The position numbers and the translations under genes are program-made. A stretch of 64,000 nucleotides of DNA from Pseudodesulfovibrio hydrargyri (GTDB lineage: Bacteria > Desulfobacterota > Desulfovibrionia > Desulfovibrionales > Desulfovibrionaceae): NCBI RefSeq assembly GCF_001874525.1, contig NZ_LKAQ01000001.1, positions 186,001 through 250,000 of the forward strand. Reading direction: 5' to 3'. Under the pieces are notes generated by a model. That model saw nothing but the letters and a program-made list of their open reading frames with translations, had not been told where the DNA came from and did not search any database. Below are positions 28,730 to 37,725 of the stretch, piece after piece (within the stretch, counting starts at the first letter, position 1; every line of letters begins with the position of its first letter).

Positions 28730-29518
28730 ATGCCCTTGTCCACCCACAAGAAACTGGTCAGAGAGTTCGCCGAGAGCCACCTCACCGGCGAGGAAAACAA
28801 CGACTACCATATCCGCCTCAAGCTCGACCATTCCATGCGGGTCCTGGACAACGGGCTGGCGATCATCGGAAACGAGGGCATCAACGGGCGCACCGGGGAA
28901 CTGGCGGCCATGGCCGCCCTGTATCACGACATCGGTCGATTCCCGCAGTTCGCGCGCTACGCCACCTTCAAGGACGCGGACTCGGTCAATCACGGCCGCA
29001 TGGGCGTGCTGACCCTGCGCCGCCTCGACCTGCCAGGCGGGTTCACGGACCACGAGTGGCGTCTGATCAAGACCGCCGTGGGGCTGCACAACGTCAAAGA
29101 GGTCAACCCGGACATGAAGAAGCCTCTGGCCGTCATGGTCGGCGTCACCCGCGACGCGGACAAGATCGACATCTTCTCCGTGATCCTGGACCACCTGTCC
29201 CGCCCGCGCTCGCCGGGCCAAGTGGTCATTCACCAGCTCGAGGAACACCCCACGCGCTATACCCCGGCGGTCTACGAGGCGGTCATGTCCGGCGGCTCCT
29301 GCGACTACGCGCTGCTCAAATACGACAAGGATTTCCTGCTGCTTCTGACCGGCTGGCTCTTCTCACTGCGATACGGGACCTCGGCCCGGCTGCTGCGCGA
29401 GCGCGGCTTGGTGGCCCGGACCTTCGGGATGCTGCCCGAAAACGAGGAAATCAGGGCCCTGGAGAAGAAAGTCTTCCGCCACCTGGAAGCGAAGGAAGCG
29501 GCCCGGCCCGAAGGTTAG
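28730..29518 (+). CDS. HD-domain phosphohydrolase family protein
   Basis: The 262-residue protein has an HD domain: an early His in LDHSMRV, the HDIGRF metal-binding doublet, a further His in VGLHNVKE and the Asp of TRDADKIDIF. HD proteins hydrolyse phosphate bonds, often in nucleotides or cyclic dinucleotides; the substrate cannot be told here. It is not an HD-GYP. It lies between the SHOCT protein and the hydroxylase-like membrane protein and is probably cotranscribed with both. Confidence 0.82.
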   Translation: MPLSTHKKLVREFAESHLTGEENNDYHIRLKLDHSMRVLDNGLAIIGNEGINGRTGELAAMAALYHDIGRFPQFARYATFKDADSVNHGRMGVLTLRRLDLPGGFTDHEWRLIKTAVGLHNVKEVNPDMKKPLAVMVGVTRDADKIDIFSVILDHLSRPRSPGQVVIHQLEEHPTRYTPAVYEAVMSGGSCDYALLKYDKDFLLLLTGWLFSLRYGTSARLLRERGLVARTFGMLPENEEIRALEKKVFRHLEAKEAARPEG

Positions 29519-29535
29519 ACAGCCAAGGAGGCGCT

Positions 29536-30318
29536 GTGACCACGGAAACCCTGCTCCGACTCGGTTCGTTCCTGGCCATCCTGGCGGTCATGGGCGCGGC
29601 GGAGACCCTCCGGCCCCGGCGCGGATTGTCCACGGGCAAGGGACGCCGCTGGTTCGCCAACCTGTCCGTGGCAGTCCTCGCCTCGGTCCTGACCCGTGTG
29701 CTTATCCCGATCCTGCCCGCCGGGGTGGCCGCCTACTGCCGGACGCACGGCCTCGGCCTGCTCCACCTCGTCTCCCCGCCGCCGGTTCTCGCCTGGATCG
29801 TCTCGGTGCTCGTCCTGGACATGGCCATCTACTGGCAGCACGTCCTTTTCCATCGCCGACAGCTGCTCTGGCGGGTGCACCGCATGCACCACGCGGACCT
29901 GGACATCGACGCATCCACCGGCATCCGCTTCCACCCCATCGAGATCGTCCTGTCCATGCTCATCAAGCTGGCCGTGGTCCTGGTCCTGGGCCCGCCCGCC
30001 GGGGCCGTAATCCTGTTCGAAATCCTGCTCAACGGCTGCGCCGTGTTCAATCACGCCAACGTGCGCATCCCGCTGCATGTCGACCGGGTCCTGCGGCTCT
30101 TCCTGGTCACCCCTGACCAGCACCGAGTGCACCACTCGACGAACATGCGCGAGGCCAACATGAATTTCGGCTTCAACTTCCCGTGGTGGGACCGGATGTT
30201 CCGGACCTACAAGCCCCAGCCCGACCTGGGCCACGAGCGCATGCGCATCGGCCTGAACATCTTCCGCGACCGCGAGTACGGCGGGTTGATCCGCATGCTG
30301 ACCATACCGTTTCTCTAA
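29536..30318 (+). CDS. Sterol desaturase / fatty acid hydroxylase family membrane protein
   Basis: The 260-residue membrane protein carries the histidine clusters of the di-iron hydroxylase family: HVLFH, HRMHH, FNHAN and HRVHHS. These enzymes hydroxylate or desaturate lipids using O2 in most cases, which is notable in an anaerobe; an O2-independent or microaerobic use is possible. GTG 29536 follows AAGGAGG by five bases, so it is the chosen start. The substrate is unknown. Confidence 0.82.
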   Translation: MTTETLLRLGSFLAILAVMGAAETLRPRRGLSTGKGRRWFANLSVAVLASVLTRVLIPILPAGVAAYCRTHGLGLLHLVSPPPVLAWIVSVLVLDMAIYWQHVLFHRRQLLWRVHRMHHADLDIDASTGIRFHPIEIVLSMLIKLAVVLVLGPPAGAVILFEILLNGCAVFNHANVRIPLHVDRVLRLFLVTPDQHRVHHSTNMREANMNFGFNFPWWDRMFRTYKPQPDLGHERMRIGLNIFRDREYGGLIRMLTIPFL

Positions 30319-30392
30319 GGGCCGCTTTACTTCCTCCTGAGAATGCTTATTCTTTTCGGTAACGCATTGCCATCCGAACACAGGAGAATCCC

Positions 30393-31301
30393 ATGTCCGA
30401 TACACTCTACGACGTCGTCATACTCGGTTCCGGGCCCGGCGGGCTGCAGGCCGCCATCCACGCCTCGCGCAAGAAGGCCAGGACCCTGATGCTCGGCCGC
30501 ATCGACAACTCCAGCCTGTACTGGGCCCACGTAGAAAACTACTGCTGCCAGATCAAGATATCCGGCGAGGAAATCCTGAAGAAGGGCCGCGACCAGGCCG
30601 AGAGCTTCGGGGCCGAGTTCCGGGACGAGGACGTCCTGGCCATCGAGCCCGACGGCAAGCTCTTCTCGCTCAAGCTCGAATCCGGCGACACGGTCCGGGC
30701 CAAGACCGTCATCCTGGCCACCGGATCCAGCCGCAACAAGCTGGGCGTGCCCGGCGAAAAGGAGCTGCTCGGCAAGGGCGTGAGCTACTGCGTTGACTGC
30801 GACGCGGGCTTCTACCGCAATGAGGTGGTGGCCGTGGCCGGATGCCGCAGCGCCGCCGCGGGCGGGGCTGTTGCCCTGACCAACTTCGCCAGTGAAGTGC
30901 ACCTCTACTGCGAGGAGCTGGACGTGAACGAAGGGTTGCGCAGGCAGCTCGACGAGACCGGGGTAAAGGTCCACGAAGGCGTGTCCATCAAGGAAATCCG
31001 GGGCGAAAACGCCGTCTCCTCGGTGCTCCTTTCCGACGGCGCCACCCAGGACGTCACCGGCGTGTTCATCGAGCTGGGCGCCAAGGGCGTGCTGGAACTG
31101 ACCGCCATGCTCGGCGTTCAGCTGGACGAAAACATGAAGTACATCGAGGCGGACAAGAAGCAGCGCACCAACGTGCCCGGCGTGTACGCGGCAGGCGACA
31201 TTTGCGGCCCTCCCCTGCAAATGGCCAAGGCTGTGGGCGAGGGGTGCGTGGCCGGCATCGAAGCCGCCACCTACGCCAAGAAGCTTGAAAAGGACGAGTA
31301 A
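30393..31301 (+). CDS. Thioredoxin reductase-like FAD/NAD(P) oxidoreductase
   Basis: The 302-residue flavoprotein has the FAD motif GSGPGGLQAA near the N-terminus, a CVDC pair in the middle (YCVDCDAGFYRN) where thioredoxin reductase has its redox CxxC, and a C-terminal FAD block GVYAAGDICG. The NAD(P)-binding motif between is degenerate (VAGCRSAAAGG instead of GGGxxA), so pyridine nucleotide binding is uncertain and another electron donor is possible. No thioredoxin gene is adjacent. It is probably monocistronic. Confidence 0.8.
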   Translation: MSDTLYDVVILGSGPGGLQAAIHASRKKARTLMLGRIDNSSLYWAHVENYCCQIKISGEEILKKGRDQAESFGAEFRDEDVLAIEPDGKLFSLKLESGDTVRAKTVILATGSSRNKLGVPGEKELLGKGVSYCVDCDAGFYRNEVVAVAGCRSAAAGGAVALTNFASEVHLYCEELDVNEGLRRQLDETGVKVHEGVSIKEIRGENAVSSVLLSDGATQDVTGVFIELGAKGVLELTAMLGVQLDENMKYIEADKKQRTNVPGVYAAGDICGPPLQMAKAVGEGCVAGIEAATYAKKLEKDE

Positions 31302-31311
31302 CCTGAAAGGG

Positions 31312-31941
31312 CTATAGCCCGGGGATGCGGCAGCAGACCTGGGCCTCGATGAAACCGGATATCCGCTTGCGGGCATCCGGTTCGTCGTTGTTGAACCGGA
31401 GCACCGCGTAGTGCACGTGGTCCTTCATGAAGGTCTTGAGCACGGTGCAGCCCACGGAGATTCCGTCCCCGGCCATGTCGAAGGGATGGAAGGTCAGGCG
31501 CACGCTCCCGCCCGGCTCCGAGAGGAGCCCGTCCCCGCCGTCGCCCATGAACCGGACGCGGGTGCAGCTGGCGGACATGTCCTCCAGTACGCCCCTGGCG
31601 GCGGACCGCCCGTCGACCACAAAGGCGGGAAACGAGCAGGAGCAGCGCGGCTCGCTGCGCTCCTCCGCGTTGAATATCTTCTTGGGGGCGGCCAGTTCGA
31701 GGATCGTGCCCGGCGAGTCCAGAGTGCTCAGCACCCGGGTGTTGAAGCCGAGCAGCTTGCCGTCAAAGGCGTAGCGGACCAGGGCGAAGGCGTCGGTCTC
31801 CAGACGCCGCACGGCCGCCTCCGGCAGGTCGGCAAAGACCATCAGCCGGCCGTCGGGCTTGAGCCCGGCCACCATGCCGAGGAAGCGGTCCTCGAATGTG
31901 GAGACCTCCAGAATGATGCTGTCGCCCACGGCGATGTCCAT
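31312..31941 (-). CDS. PilZ/YcgR-like c-di-GMP-related protein
   Basis: The 209-residue protein has an N-terminal YcgR-like beta domain (VGDSIILEVSTFEDRFLGMVAGL) and a C-terminal PilZ-like domain. The PilZ RxxxR feature appears only as EERSEPRCSC, and the D/NxSxxG motif as DMSASCTRV without the Gly, so c-di-GMP binding is uncertain. A later ATG is chosen because GGGAGG lies seven bases upstream; the open frame extends to 31989. The proposed link is to motility or surface control. Confidence 0.7.
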   Translation of the reverse strand: MDIAVGDSIILEVSTFEDRFLGMVAGLKPDGRLMVFADLPEAAVRRLETDAFALVRYAFDGKLLGFNTRVLSTLDSPGTILELAAPKKIFNAEERSEPRCSCSFPAFVVDGRSAARGVLEDMSASCTRVRFMGDGGDGLLSEPGGSVRLTFHPFDMAGDGISVGCTVLKTFMKDHVHYAVLRFNNDEPDARKRISGFIEAQVCCRIPGL

Positions 31942-32006
31942 GCCACCCTCCCGTATTGTATCAATAAACCATAGCGCTTCGGTCCGCAATTATATATACG
32001 CTCCCT

Positions 32007-32294
32007 ATGCTCAAAACGCTCGGAATTCTCGCCTGGGGCGGATGCCTGCTGACCCTGGCCTGGCAGGGGGCGGCCTGGGCCATCACCGGGTCCTGGCCTT
32101 CCATAACCCTCTTGGACGTCTTCGGTAAACTGCTGGGCCTCGACCTGCTCACCCTGGCCCGCCAATTCCCCCTGGATATCGCCGCCAAAGCGGCCTACGT
32201 GCTCTTCACCACGGAACTGACCGTCTTCCTGTGGTGGGCCGGAGCGGCCCTGCTCGGCCTGATGTTCATCCTCGGGCTGCTCGGCCGGAGATGA
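32007..32294 (+). CDS. Small hydrophobic membrane protein
   Basis: The 95-residue protein has two strong hydrophobic segments (about 5-27 and 62-92) and a short loop between them. No family is recognised. It lies divergent from the PilZ-like gene, 65 bases apart, and well before the rnf operon. The frame is clean, but the ribosome site is weak. Confidence 0.55.
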   Translation: MLKTLGILAWGGCLLTLAWQGAAWAITGSWPSITLLDVFGKLLGLDLLTLARQFPLDIAAKAAYVLFTTELTVFLWWAGAALLGLMFILGLLGRR

Positions 32295-32421
32295 ATTCGA
32301 CGCAACCCCTTCTTCTCCGGAGAATAGCCGACGCGACTTAAAAAACCCTTTCTGCTATGGACTAAACCACACGCTATCGGATACAAGTTAGTATTCAGCT
32401 CCCAATCGTGAGGTCGACCCA

Positions 32422-33162
32422 TTGCAAAAACGGTATCTGCCCACCACCATCGTAACCGGTATTCTCTTTCTCGTCGCCCTGGGCGGCTACCTGGCTCCGG
32501 CCGGTTCGCAAGGGCCGCCGGTGCGGGTGCTCCTGGAGAACAAGGGCGGCAAGGTCATCCTGAACCACGCCCGGCACATCGACGACATGGACGGTCGTTG
32601 CGCGGACTGCCACCACACCTCGGGCGAAGACCCGAACCCGCCCGCCTGCTCCTCCTGCCACGTGGCCAAATTCGGTAAGGAATTCGCGGCCGCGCACCAG
32701 GAGACCATGGACGCGAAGCAATGCGCCTCCTGCCACCATCCCGGGGCGACCATCGGAAAATTCGCCCATGACGAGCACGCCGAGGACTACGCCTCCGGCG
32801 ACTGCCGGACCTGCCACCACGGCAAAGACATCGAGCCCGAACCGCAGGCCTGTTCCGACTGCCACACGGACGGGAGCGACGCCCGCCCGAGCCTGCGCGA
32901 CGCGGCCCACACCCGGTGCGCGGACTGCCACGACGACCTGTACAAGGAAGGGACGGCAGGCTGCGCCAGCTGCCACGAACGCGAGGCCGAACCTGCGTCC
33001 GAGGCGGACTACCAAGCCTGCGCCGGCTGCCACGCCGCGCCCGCGGATCAGCTGATCCCAGCGACCATGGCCGCCTTCCACACGCAGTGCCAGGGGTGCC
33101 ATGAGGAAAACGGCTCCGGCCCGTTCGGCGACGACGCCTGCTACCAATGCCACATGAAATAA
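32422..33162 (+). CDS. Decaheme c-type cytochrome of the Rnf operon
   Basis: The 246-residue protein has an N-terminal signal or anchor segment and ten CxxCH heme-binding motifs (CADCH, CSSCH, CASCH, CRTCH, CSDCH, CADCH, CASCH, CAGCH, CQGCH, CYQCH). It starts at TTG 32422 with GAGG eight bases upstream. In Desulfovibrio a multiheme cytochrome of this kind heads the rnf operon and is expected to link periplasmic electron carriers to the Rnf complex. It is followed by rnfC after 14 bases. Confidence 0.92.
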   Translation: MQKRYLPTTIVTGILFLVALGGYLAPAGSQGPPVRVLLENKGGKVILNHARHIDDMDGRCADCHHTSGEDPNPPACSSCHVAKFGKEFAAAHQETMDAKQCASCHHPGATIGKFAHDEHAEDYASGDCRTCHHGKDIEPEPQACSDCHTDGSDARPSLRDAAHTRCADCHDDLYKEGTAGCASCHEREAEPASEADYQACAGCHAAPADQLIPATMAAFHTQCQGCHEENGSGPFGDDACYQCHMK

Positions 33163-33176
33163 GGGACCGCAGAACC

Positions 33177-34382
33177 ATGAGCGATTTCAACTTCAGCCTG
33201 CTGTGCGGCGAAACCGGGCCCCTGACCACGGCCTCGCGGCCGGACAGGCTGCGTCTTTCCCTGGAGGGCGTGACCCCGGTCCTGGCCGTGGGCGACCAGG
33301 TCCTGGGGGGCACCAAGGTGGCCGTGGGTAACGGCCCGGACAAGGGCGACCTGCACGCCCCCCTGGCCGGGACCATCGTCGAGATGGACTTCTACTCCAT
33401 GCTTATCGAGGTGGACAACGGCGGCAAGGCCGATCCCCATTCCCCCTGCGCCGAAGGCGGCGAACCGCTCAGGCTGTGGCTCAAGTCCATGGGCGTGGAC
33501 GTGGGCGCCCTGTACAAGGCAGCCACCCTGATCCTCAACGGGGTCCCGCCCGAGCCGGGCATCTCCGTCTTCGATCCTCTGCTGCGCGACTACCGCAAGA
33601 CCCTGGAGATGGGGCTGGAAGCGGTCCAGAAGGTGGTCGAACCGGCCAAGATATTCCTGGTGGGGGCCAAGGGCAACCGGGCCAACGCCTTTGCCAACTG
33701 CACTGTGGTCCACGTCAATCCGGTCTATCCCAGCGGGCTGGACCCACTGGTCTACAAGACGGTCCTTAGGCAGGAAGTCCTGCCCGGCTCCCGGCCGGAC
33801 GACGCCACCCTGCTGTCAGTCAAGGACCTGTACGCCATCGGCCGGGTCATGGAGACGGGCCGCCCCCTGACCGAGACGGTCATGACCATCGGCGGACAGA
33901 ACCAGCTGGTGCGGGTGGGCACCCCCGTGGGCTTCCTGGCCGCCGAGGCCGGGGCCCAGGTCCAGCCCGGCGACCGCGCCGTCCTGGGCGGCCCCCTGCG
34001 CGGCCTGGCCGCGGTCAACCTGGAACAGGGCGTGGACAAAGACACCTACGGCCTGACCCTCATGCGCCGCGAGACAAGCCTGGAGACCACCGACAACTTC
34101 TGCCTCGGCTGCGGTTCGTGCGAACGCCACTGTCCGGCCCGGATCATGCCCGGCATGATCAGCCGCTGCGCCGAATTCAAGCAGTTCACCCGGGCCGAAG
34201 CCTATCACATCCACTCGTGCATGGAGTGCGGCCTGTGCGGCTACTGGTGCACGGCCCGGCGTCCGCTGCTGCAGTACATCCGCCTGGCCAAGTACGAACT
34301 GGCCCTGCTGGCCGGGGCCCACGCGCCGTCCGCGCCCTCGGAAGACCAAATCAAGGAGCAGACCGGAGACACGCCATGCTGA
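33177..34382 (+). CDS. rnfC: Rnf complex subunit RnfC
   Basis: RnfC is the peripheral subunit with Fe-S clusters that exchanges electrons with NAD(H) and/or the cytochrome. Two tetracysteine ferredoxin motifs are visible near the C-terminus (CLGCGSCERHCP and CMECGLCGYWC). At 401 residues it is shorter than typical proteobacterial RnfC because it lacks the long C-terminal repeat region. The FMN/NADH-binding Nqo1-like core looks reduced. ATG 33177 follows an AGGGA. It overlaps rnfD by seven bases. Confidence 0.9.
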   Translation: MSDFNFSLLCGETGPLTTASRPDRLRLSLEGVTPVLAVGDQVLGGTKVAVGNGPDKGDLHAPLAGTIVEMDFYSMLIEVDNGGKADPHSPCAEGGEPLRLWLKSMGVDVGALYKAATLILNGVPPEPGISVFDPLLRDYRKTLEMGLEAVQKVVEPAKIFLVGAKGNRANAFANCTVVHVNPVYPSGLDPLVYKTVLRQEVLPGSRPDDATLLSVKDLYAIGRVMETGRPLTETVMTIGGQNQLVRVGTPVGFLAAEAGAQVQPGDRAVLGGPLRGLAAVNLEQGVDKDTYGLTLMRRETSLETTDNFCLGCGSCERHCPARIMPGMISRCAEFKQFTRAEAYHIHSCMECGLCGYWCTARRPLLQYIRLAKYELALLAGAHAPSAPSEDQIKEQTGDTPC

Positions 34383-35356
34383 AGCCGCTCAATCCTATCC
34401 TGACCGTGGCCGTCCCTCCCCACGTGCACTGCGGGCGGTCCATCCGGCGCTACATGCTCGACACCCTGATCGCGCTCCTGCCCGCGGCCGTCATGGCCGT
34501 GGTCGTCTTCGGCGTGGGAGCGCTCCGGGTCATGGCCTTGTCCTGCGCCGTGGCCGTGACGGCCGAGGTTCTGCTCAACCGGATCATGAAGCGCGAGCAG
34601 TCCGTGGACGACCACAGCGCCCTGGTCACCGGCCTGCTGTTCGCCTTCCTGCTCCCGGCGTCGAGCCCGTGGTGGCTGGTGACCGTGGGTTCCTTCGCCG
34701 CCATCGCCCTGGGCAAGATGATCTTCGGCGGCCTGGGCGGCAGCCCGCTCTGTCCGGCCATTGTCGGCTGGGCCGCGTGCCGCATCTCCTGGGGAAGCTA
34801 CATGGACACCAACGCGACCATGCTCTCCTCCCAGCTGGCCGCGCCCTTGCAGCAGCTCAAGTATTTCGGCCTGGACGCCATCGGCTCCATTCCCCTCTCC
34901 GATCTGCTCCTGGGCAACCAGCTCGGCGGCCTGGGCGCGGTGCATGTGGCCGCGCTGCTGGCGGGCGCCGCCTACCTGCTCGTGCGCGGACACATCAAAT
35001 GGGAGGTCCCGGCCGGGTTCATCGTCGGCCTGATGCTGGCCGCCTGGATCTACCGGCTTATGGACCCCACGACCTACGCCCCGCCCCTGTTCCACCTGCT
35101 GGCGGGCGGCGCGGTGTTCGGGGCCTTCTTCCTGGCCACGGACCCGTCCTCCAGCCCCATCGGACGGCTGCCCGCCGTGCTCTTCGGGTTCATGGCCGGG
35201 GCCATGGTCATCATCATCCGGGTGTACGGCATGTACCCGGACGGCGTGCCCTTCGCCATCCTGCTGGCCAACCTGTTCACCCCGCTGCTCGACCGCATCC
35301 GGCCCAAGCCGTTCGGCGGTCCCTACTCCTTCCGGAGCGGGACGGAGGGCGCCTAG
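34376..35356 (+). CDS. rnfD: Rnf complex membrane subunit RnfD
   Basis: This 326-residue membrane protein has about nine to ten hydrophobic segments of the NqrB/RnfD type. RnfD carries a covalent FMN on a Thr of an SGAT-like motif; the best candidate here is the Thr in DTNATM, which departs from SGAT. The start overlaps rnfC, and the stop is directly followed by the rnfG ATG, so the subunits are tightly coupled. Confidence 0.9.
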   Translation: MLKPLNPILTVAVPPHVHCGRSIRRYMLDTLIALLPAAVMAVVVFGVGALRVMALSCAVAVTAEVLLNRIMKREQSVDDHSALVTGLLFAFLLPASSPWWLVTVGSFAAIALGKMIFGGLGGSPLCPAIVGWAACRISWGSYMDTNATMLSSQLAAPLQQLKYFGLDAIGSIPLSDLLLGNQLGGLGAVHVAALLAGAAYLLVRGHIKWEVPAGFIVGLMLAAWIYRLMDPTTYAPPLFHLLAGGAVFGAFFLATDPSSSPIGRLPAVLFGFMAGAMVIIIRVYGMYPDGVPFAILLANLFTPLLDRIRPKPFGGPYSFRSGTEGA

Positions 35357-35935
35357 ATGAAGGAAATGATCAAGATGGTCCTGGTCCTGTCGCTCTTCTG
35401 CGGCCTGTCCGGCCTGACCCTGGCCTCGGTGCGCCAGGCCACGTCCGAGCGCATTGAGGAGCAGGTCATGACCTACGTGCAGGGTCCGGCCCTGGCCCAG
35501 ATATTCACCGGCTACGACAACAATCCGGTCAGGGACCGCAAGACCTTCGACCTGCCCGACGGCCCGGTGACCGTGTTCCCGGCCATGAAGGACGGCAAGC
35601 TCGTGGGCGTGGCCTTCGAGACCTTCGGCAAGGGCTACGGCGGCCCGGTGGGCATCATGGTCGGATTCAACACCGACGGCAGCGAACTGGCCGGCATCGG
35701 CACCACCACCCTCAAGGAGACGCCCGGCCTGGGCATGCGCCTGGTGGAGCCCGAGTACCGCGACCAGTTCCGGGGCCACACCACCCGGTCCGTGGCCCTG
35801 ACAAAGGATGGCGGCGACATCGCGGCCATCGCCGGGGCGTCCATCTCGTCGACGGCCAGTGTGGCCGCGGTCAACCAGGCGATCCGGATTTTCCAACAGA
35901 TCAAGGACAATATCCACGCGACGTGGGCATCATAG
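35357..35935 (+). CDS. rnfG: Rnf complex FMN-binding subunit RnfG
   Basis: The 192-residue protein has one N-terminal membrane segment and a periplasmic FMN-binding domain (GTTTLKETPGLGMRL). In RnfG/NqrC an ApbE enzyme attaches FMN to the last residue of a D-x-x-S/T-G-A-T/S motif; here the segment reads IAGASISS, with Ala replacing the first S/T and Ser at the acceptor position. Whether it is flavinylated needs direct testing. It abuts rnfD and precedes rnfE by ten bases. Confidence 0.9.
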   Translation: MKEMIKMVLVLSLFCGLSGLTLASVRQATSERIEEQVMTYVQGPALAQIFTGYDNNPVRDRKTFDLPDGPVTVFPAMKDGKLVGVAFETFGKGYGGPVGIMVGFNTDGSELAGIGTTTLKETPGLGMRLVEPEYRDQFRGHTTRSVALTKDGGDIAAIAGASISSTASVAAVNQAIRIFQQIKDNIHATWAS

Positions 35936-35945
35936 GACTATCGCC

Positions 35946-36623
35946 ATGAGCACATTGTGGAAGGAATTCTCGAAGGGACTGTGGCACGACCTGCCGCCGT
36001 TCAAGCTGGTCCTGGGGCTCTGCCCCACCCTGGCCGTGACCAAGACCGCCTACAACGGCTTCGGCATGGGCATGGCCGTCATCTTCGTCCTGGCCCTGTC
36101 GAACATGCTGATATCCATGCTGCGCGGGATCATCCCGAGCAAGGTGCGCATCGCCTGCTTCATCGTGGTGGCCGCCTCCCTGGTGGTCTGCGTGGAGCTG
36201 CTCATGCAGGCCTACGCCTACCCGCTCTACCAGCAGCTCGGCATCTTCGTGCCGCTGATCGTGGTCAACTGCATCATCCTGGGCAGGGCCGAGGCGTTCG
36301 CCTCCAAGAATCCGGTCCTGCTGTCCGTGGCCGACGGGCTGGGCATGGGCATGGGCTTCACCCTGTCCCTGACCTTCCTCGGCTCCCTGCGCGAGCTGTT
36401 CGGCTACGGCACGTGGTTCGGCATGCACGTCATGGGCGGCTGGTTCAAGCCGTTCGGCTTCATGGTCGAGGCACCGGGCGCGTTCGTCTGCCTGGGCGTG
36501 CTGCTCGCGGGCATGAACGCCCTGACCAACTGGCAACGGAAGACCAAGGGGCTCGAGGCCGTGGAAGGCCCGGTCCACGACTGCAAGACCTGCGGCATGT
36601 GCGCCGTCAAACCGAGGATGTAA
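35946..36623 (+). CDS. rnfE: Rnf complex membrane subunit RnfE
   Basis: This is a 225-residue integral membrane subunit related to NqrD, with about six hydrophobic segments and the conserved GLCPTLAVT and VPLIVVNCIILGRAEAFA blocks that face a membrane-embedded Fe-S site shared with RnfA. The C-terminal tail ends with CKTCGMC, an extra CxxCxxC-type motif outside the core. The next gene is a DUF2059-type protein rather than rnfA. Confidence 0.9.
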   Translation: MSTLWKEFSKGLWHDLPPFKLVLGLCPTLAVTKTAYNGFGMGMAVIFVLALSNMLISMLRGIIPSKVRIACFIVVAASLVVCVELLMQAYAYPLYQQLGIFVPLIVVNCIILGRAEAFASKNPVLLSVADGLGMGMGFTLSLTFLGSLRELFGYGTWFGMHVMGGWFKPFGFMVEAPGAFVCLGVLLAGMNALTNWQRKTKGLEAVEGPVHDCKTCGMCAVKPRM

Positions 36624-36625
36624 TC

Positions 36626-37138
36626 ATGAAACGACCGCTCATACTCCCGCTCCTTGTTCTCTGCCTGGTTTTGTCCGCGACCCCGGCCCTGGCGGACCGG
36701 CCGACCGATGAGAGCATGATGACCATGCTCAAGGCATCGGGCACCGTGGAGACGATCCAGGCCATGATGTCCAAACTCCTCGCCCGGGCCCAGATGAGCA
36801 TGCAGGCGCGCCTCCCCAACCTGCCGGAAGACGCGGCCCGAATAGTGAACGACGAGATGCACAACGGGGTCCAGTCCATCATCAAGGAAATACTGGCCAA
36901 GCAGATGGCCTTCTTCGCCGACCACATGTCCCAGAAGGAGGTGGACGATCTCATCGCCATCTACAACTCCCCGGCCTGGCAAAAACAGGTCGAGGTGTCC
37001 AGGCAGTACGTGGCCTCGGAATACAGCAGGATGCTGCGGGACGACGTCCCGCGCATGACCCGGGAGATGGTCTCCCGCATCCTCGCCCGGCTCAAGGACG
37101 AGGGGTATCTGGACCAAAGGGAGGAGGGCGTATTGTAA
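36626..37138 (+). CDS. DUF2059-type exported protein inside the rnf operon
   Basis: The 170-residue protein has a clear signal peptide (RPLILPLLVLCLVLSATPALA) and a helical domain with the DUF2059 pattern (KEVDDLIAIYNSPAWQKQVE). It is predicted to be periplasmic. It starts two bases after rnfE ends, and its stop overlaps the rnfA start by one base (TAATG), so it is built into the operon between rnfE and rnfA. A role in assembling or protecting the periplasmic part of Rnf is plausible but only inferred. Confidence 0.75.
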   Translation: MKRPLILPLLVLCLVLSATPALADRPTDESMMTMLKASGTVETIQAMMSKLLARAQMSMQARLPNLPEDAARIVNDEMHNGVQSIIKEILAKQMAFFADHMSQKEVDDLIAIYNSPAWQKQVEVSRQYVASEYSRMLRDDVPRMTREMVSRILARLKDEGYLDQREEGVL

Positions 37139-37713
37139 TGGATTACTTCGTCCTCGTCATCGCCGCCATCTTCGTCAACAACATCGTGTTGGCGCAATAC
37201 CTGGGCAACTGCCCGTTCATCGGCACGTCCAAGGACTCGGGCGTGGCGCTCGGCATGGGGCTGGCCGTGGTTTTCGTGGCCACTCTGGCCGCGGTCATCA
37301 CCTGGTGCGTCCAGGAATACCTGCTCGCGCCCAACGACCTCGACTATCTTCAGACCATCGCCTTCATCCTGGTCATCGCCGCCCTGGTCCAGTTCGTGGA
37401 GATGTTCCTGAAAAAGGCCATCCCGCCCCTGTACAAATCGTTGGGCATCTTCCTGCCGCTGATCACCACCAACTGCGCGGTGCTCGGCATCGCCATCATC
37501 TGCCAGCGCGAGGAGTTCGGCCTGTTCGAGACCTTCCTCTTCTCCATGGCCTCGGGCGCGGGCTTCCTGCTCGCGCTGGTGCTCCTGGCGGGCATCCGCG
37601 AGCGGCTCGACCTGTCCCGCGTGCCCATGGCCATGCGGGGCACCCCGCTCGGCCTGGTCATGGCCGGATTGATGTCCCTGGCCTTTTTCGCCTTCAAGGG
37701 CATGGCATCCTAG
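37138..37713 (+). CDS. rnfA: Rnf complex membrane subunit RnfA
   Basis: This is a 191-residue integral membrane subunit related to NqrE, with six hydrophobic segments and conserved NNIVLAQYLGNCPFIG and LGIFLPLITTNCAVLG blocks. The cysteines in these blocks, with those of RnfE, ligate the membrane Fe-S cluster. The start shares one base with the preceding DUF2059 gene; rnfB follows after 12 bases. Confidence 0.93.
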   Translation: MDYFVLVIAAIFVNNIVLAQYLGNCPFIGTSKDSGVALGMGLAVVFVATLAAVITWCVQEYLLAPNDLDYLQTIAFILVIAALVQFVEMFLKKAIPPLYKSLGIFLPLITTNCAVLGIAIICQREEFGLFETFLFSMASGAGFLLALVLLAGIRERLDLSRVPMAMRGTPLGLVMAGLMSLAFFAFKGMAS

Positions 37714-37725
37714 GAGTAAGACGCT

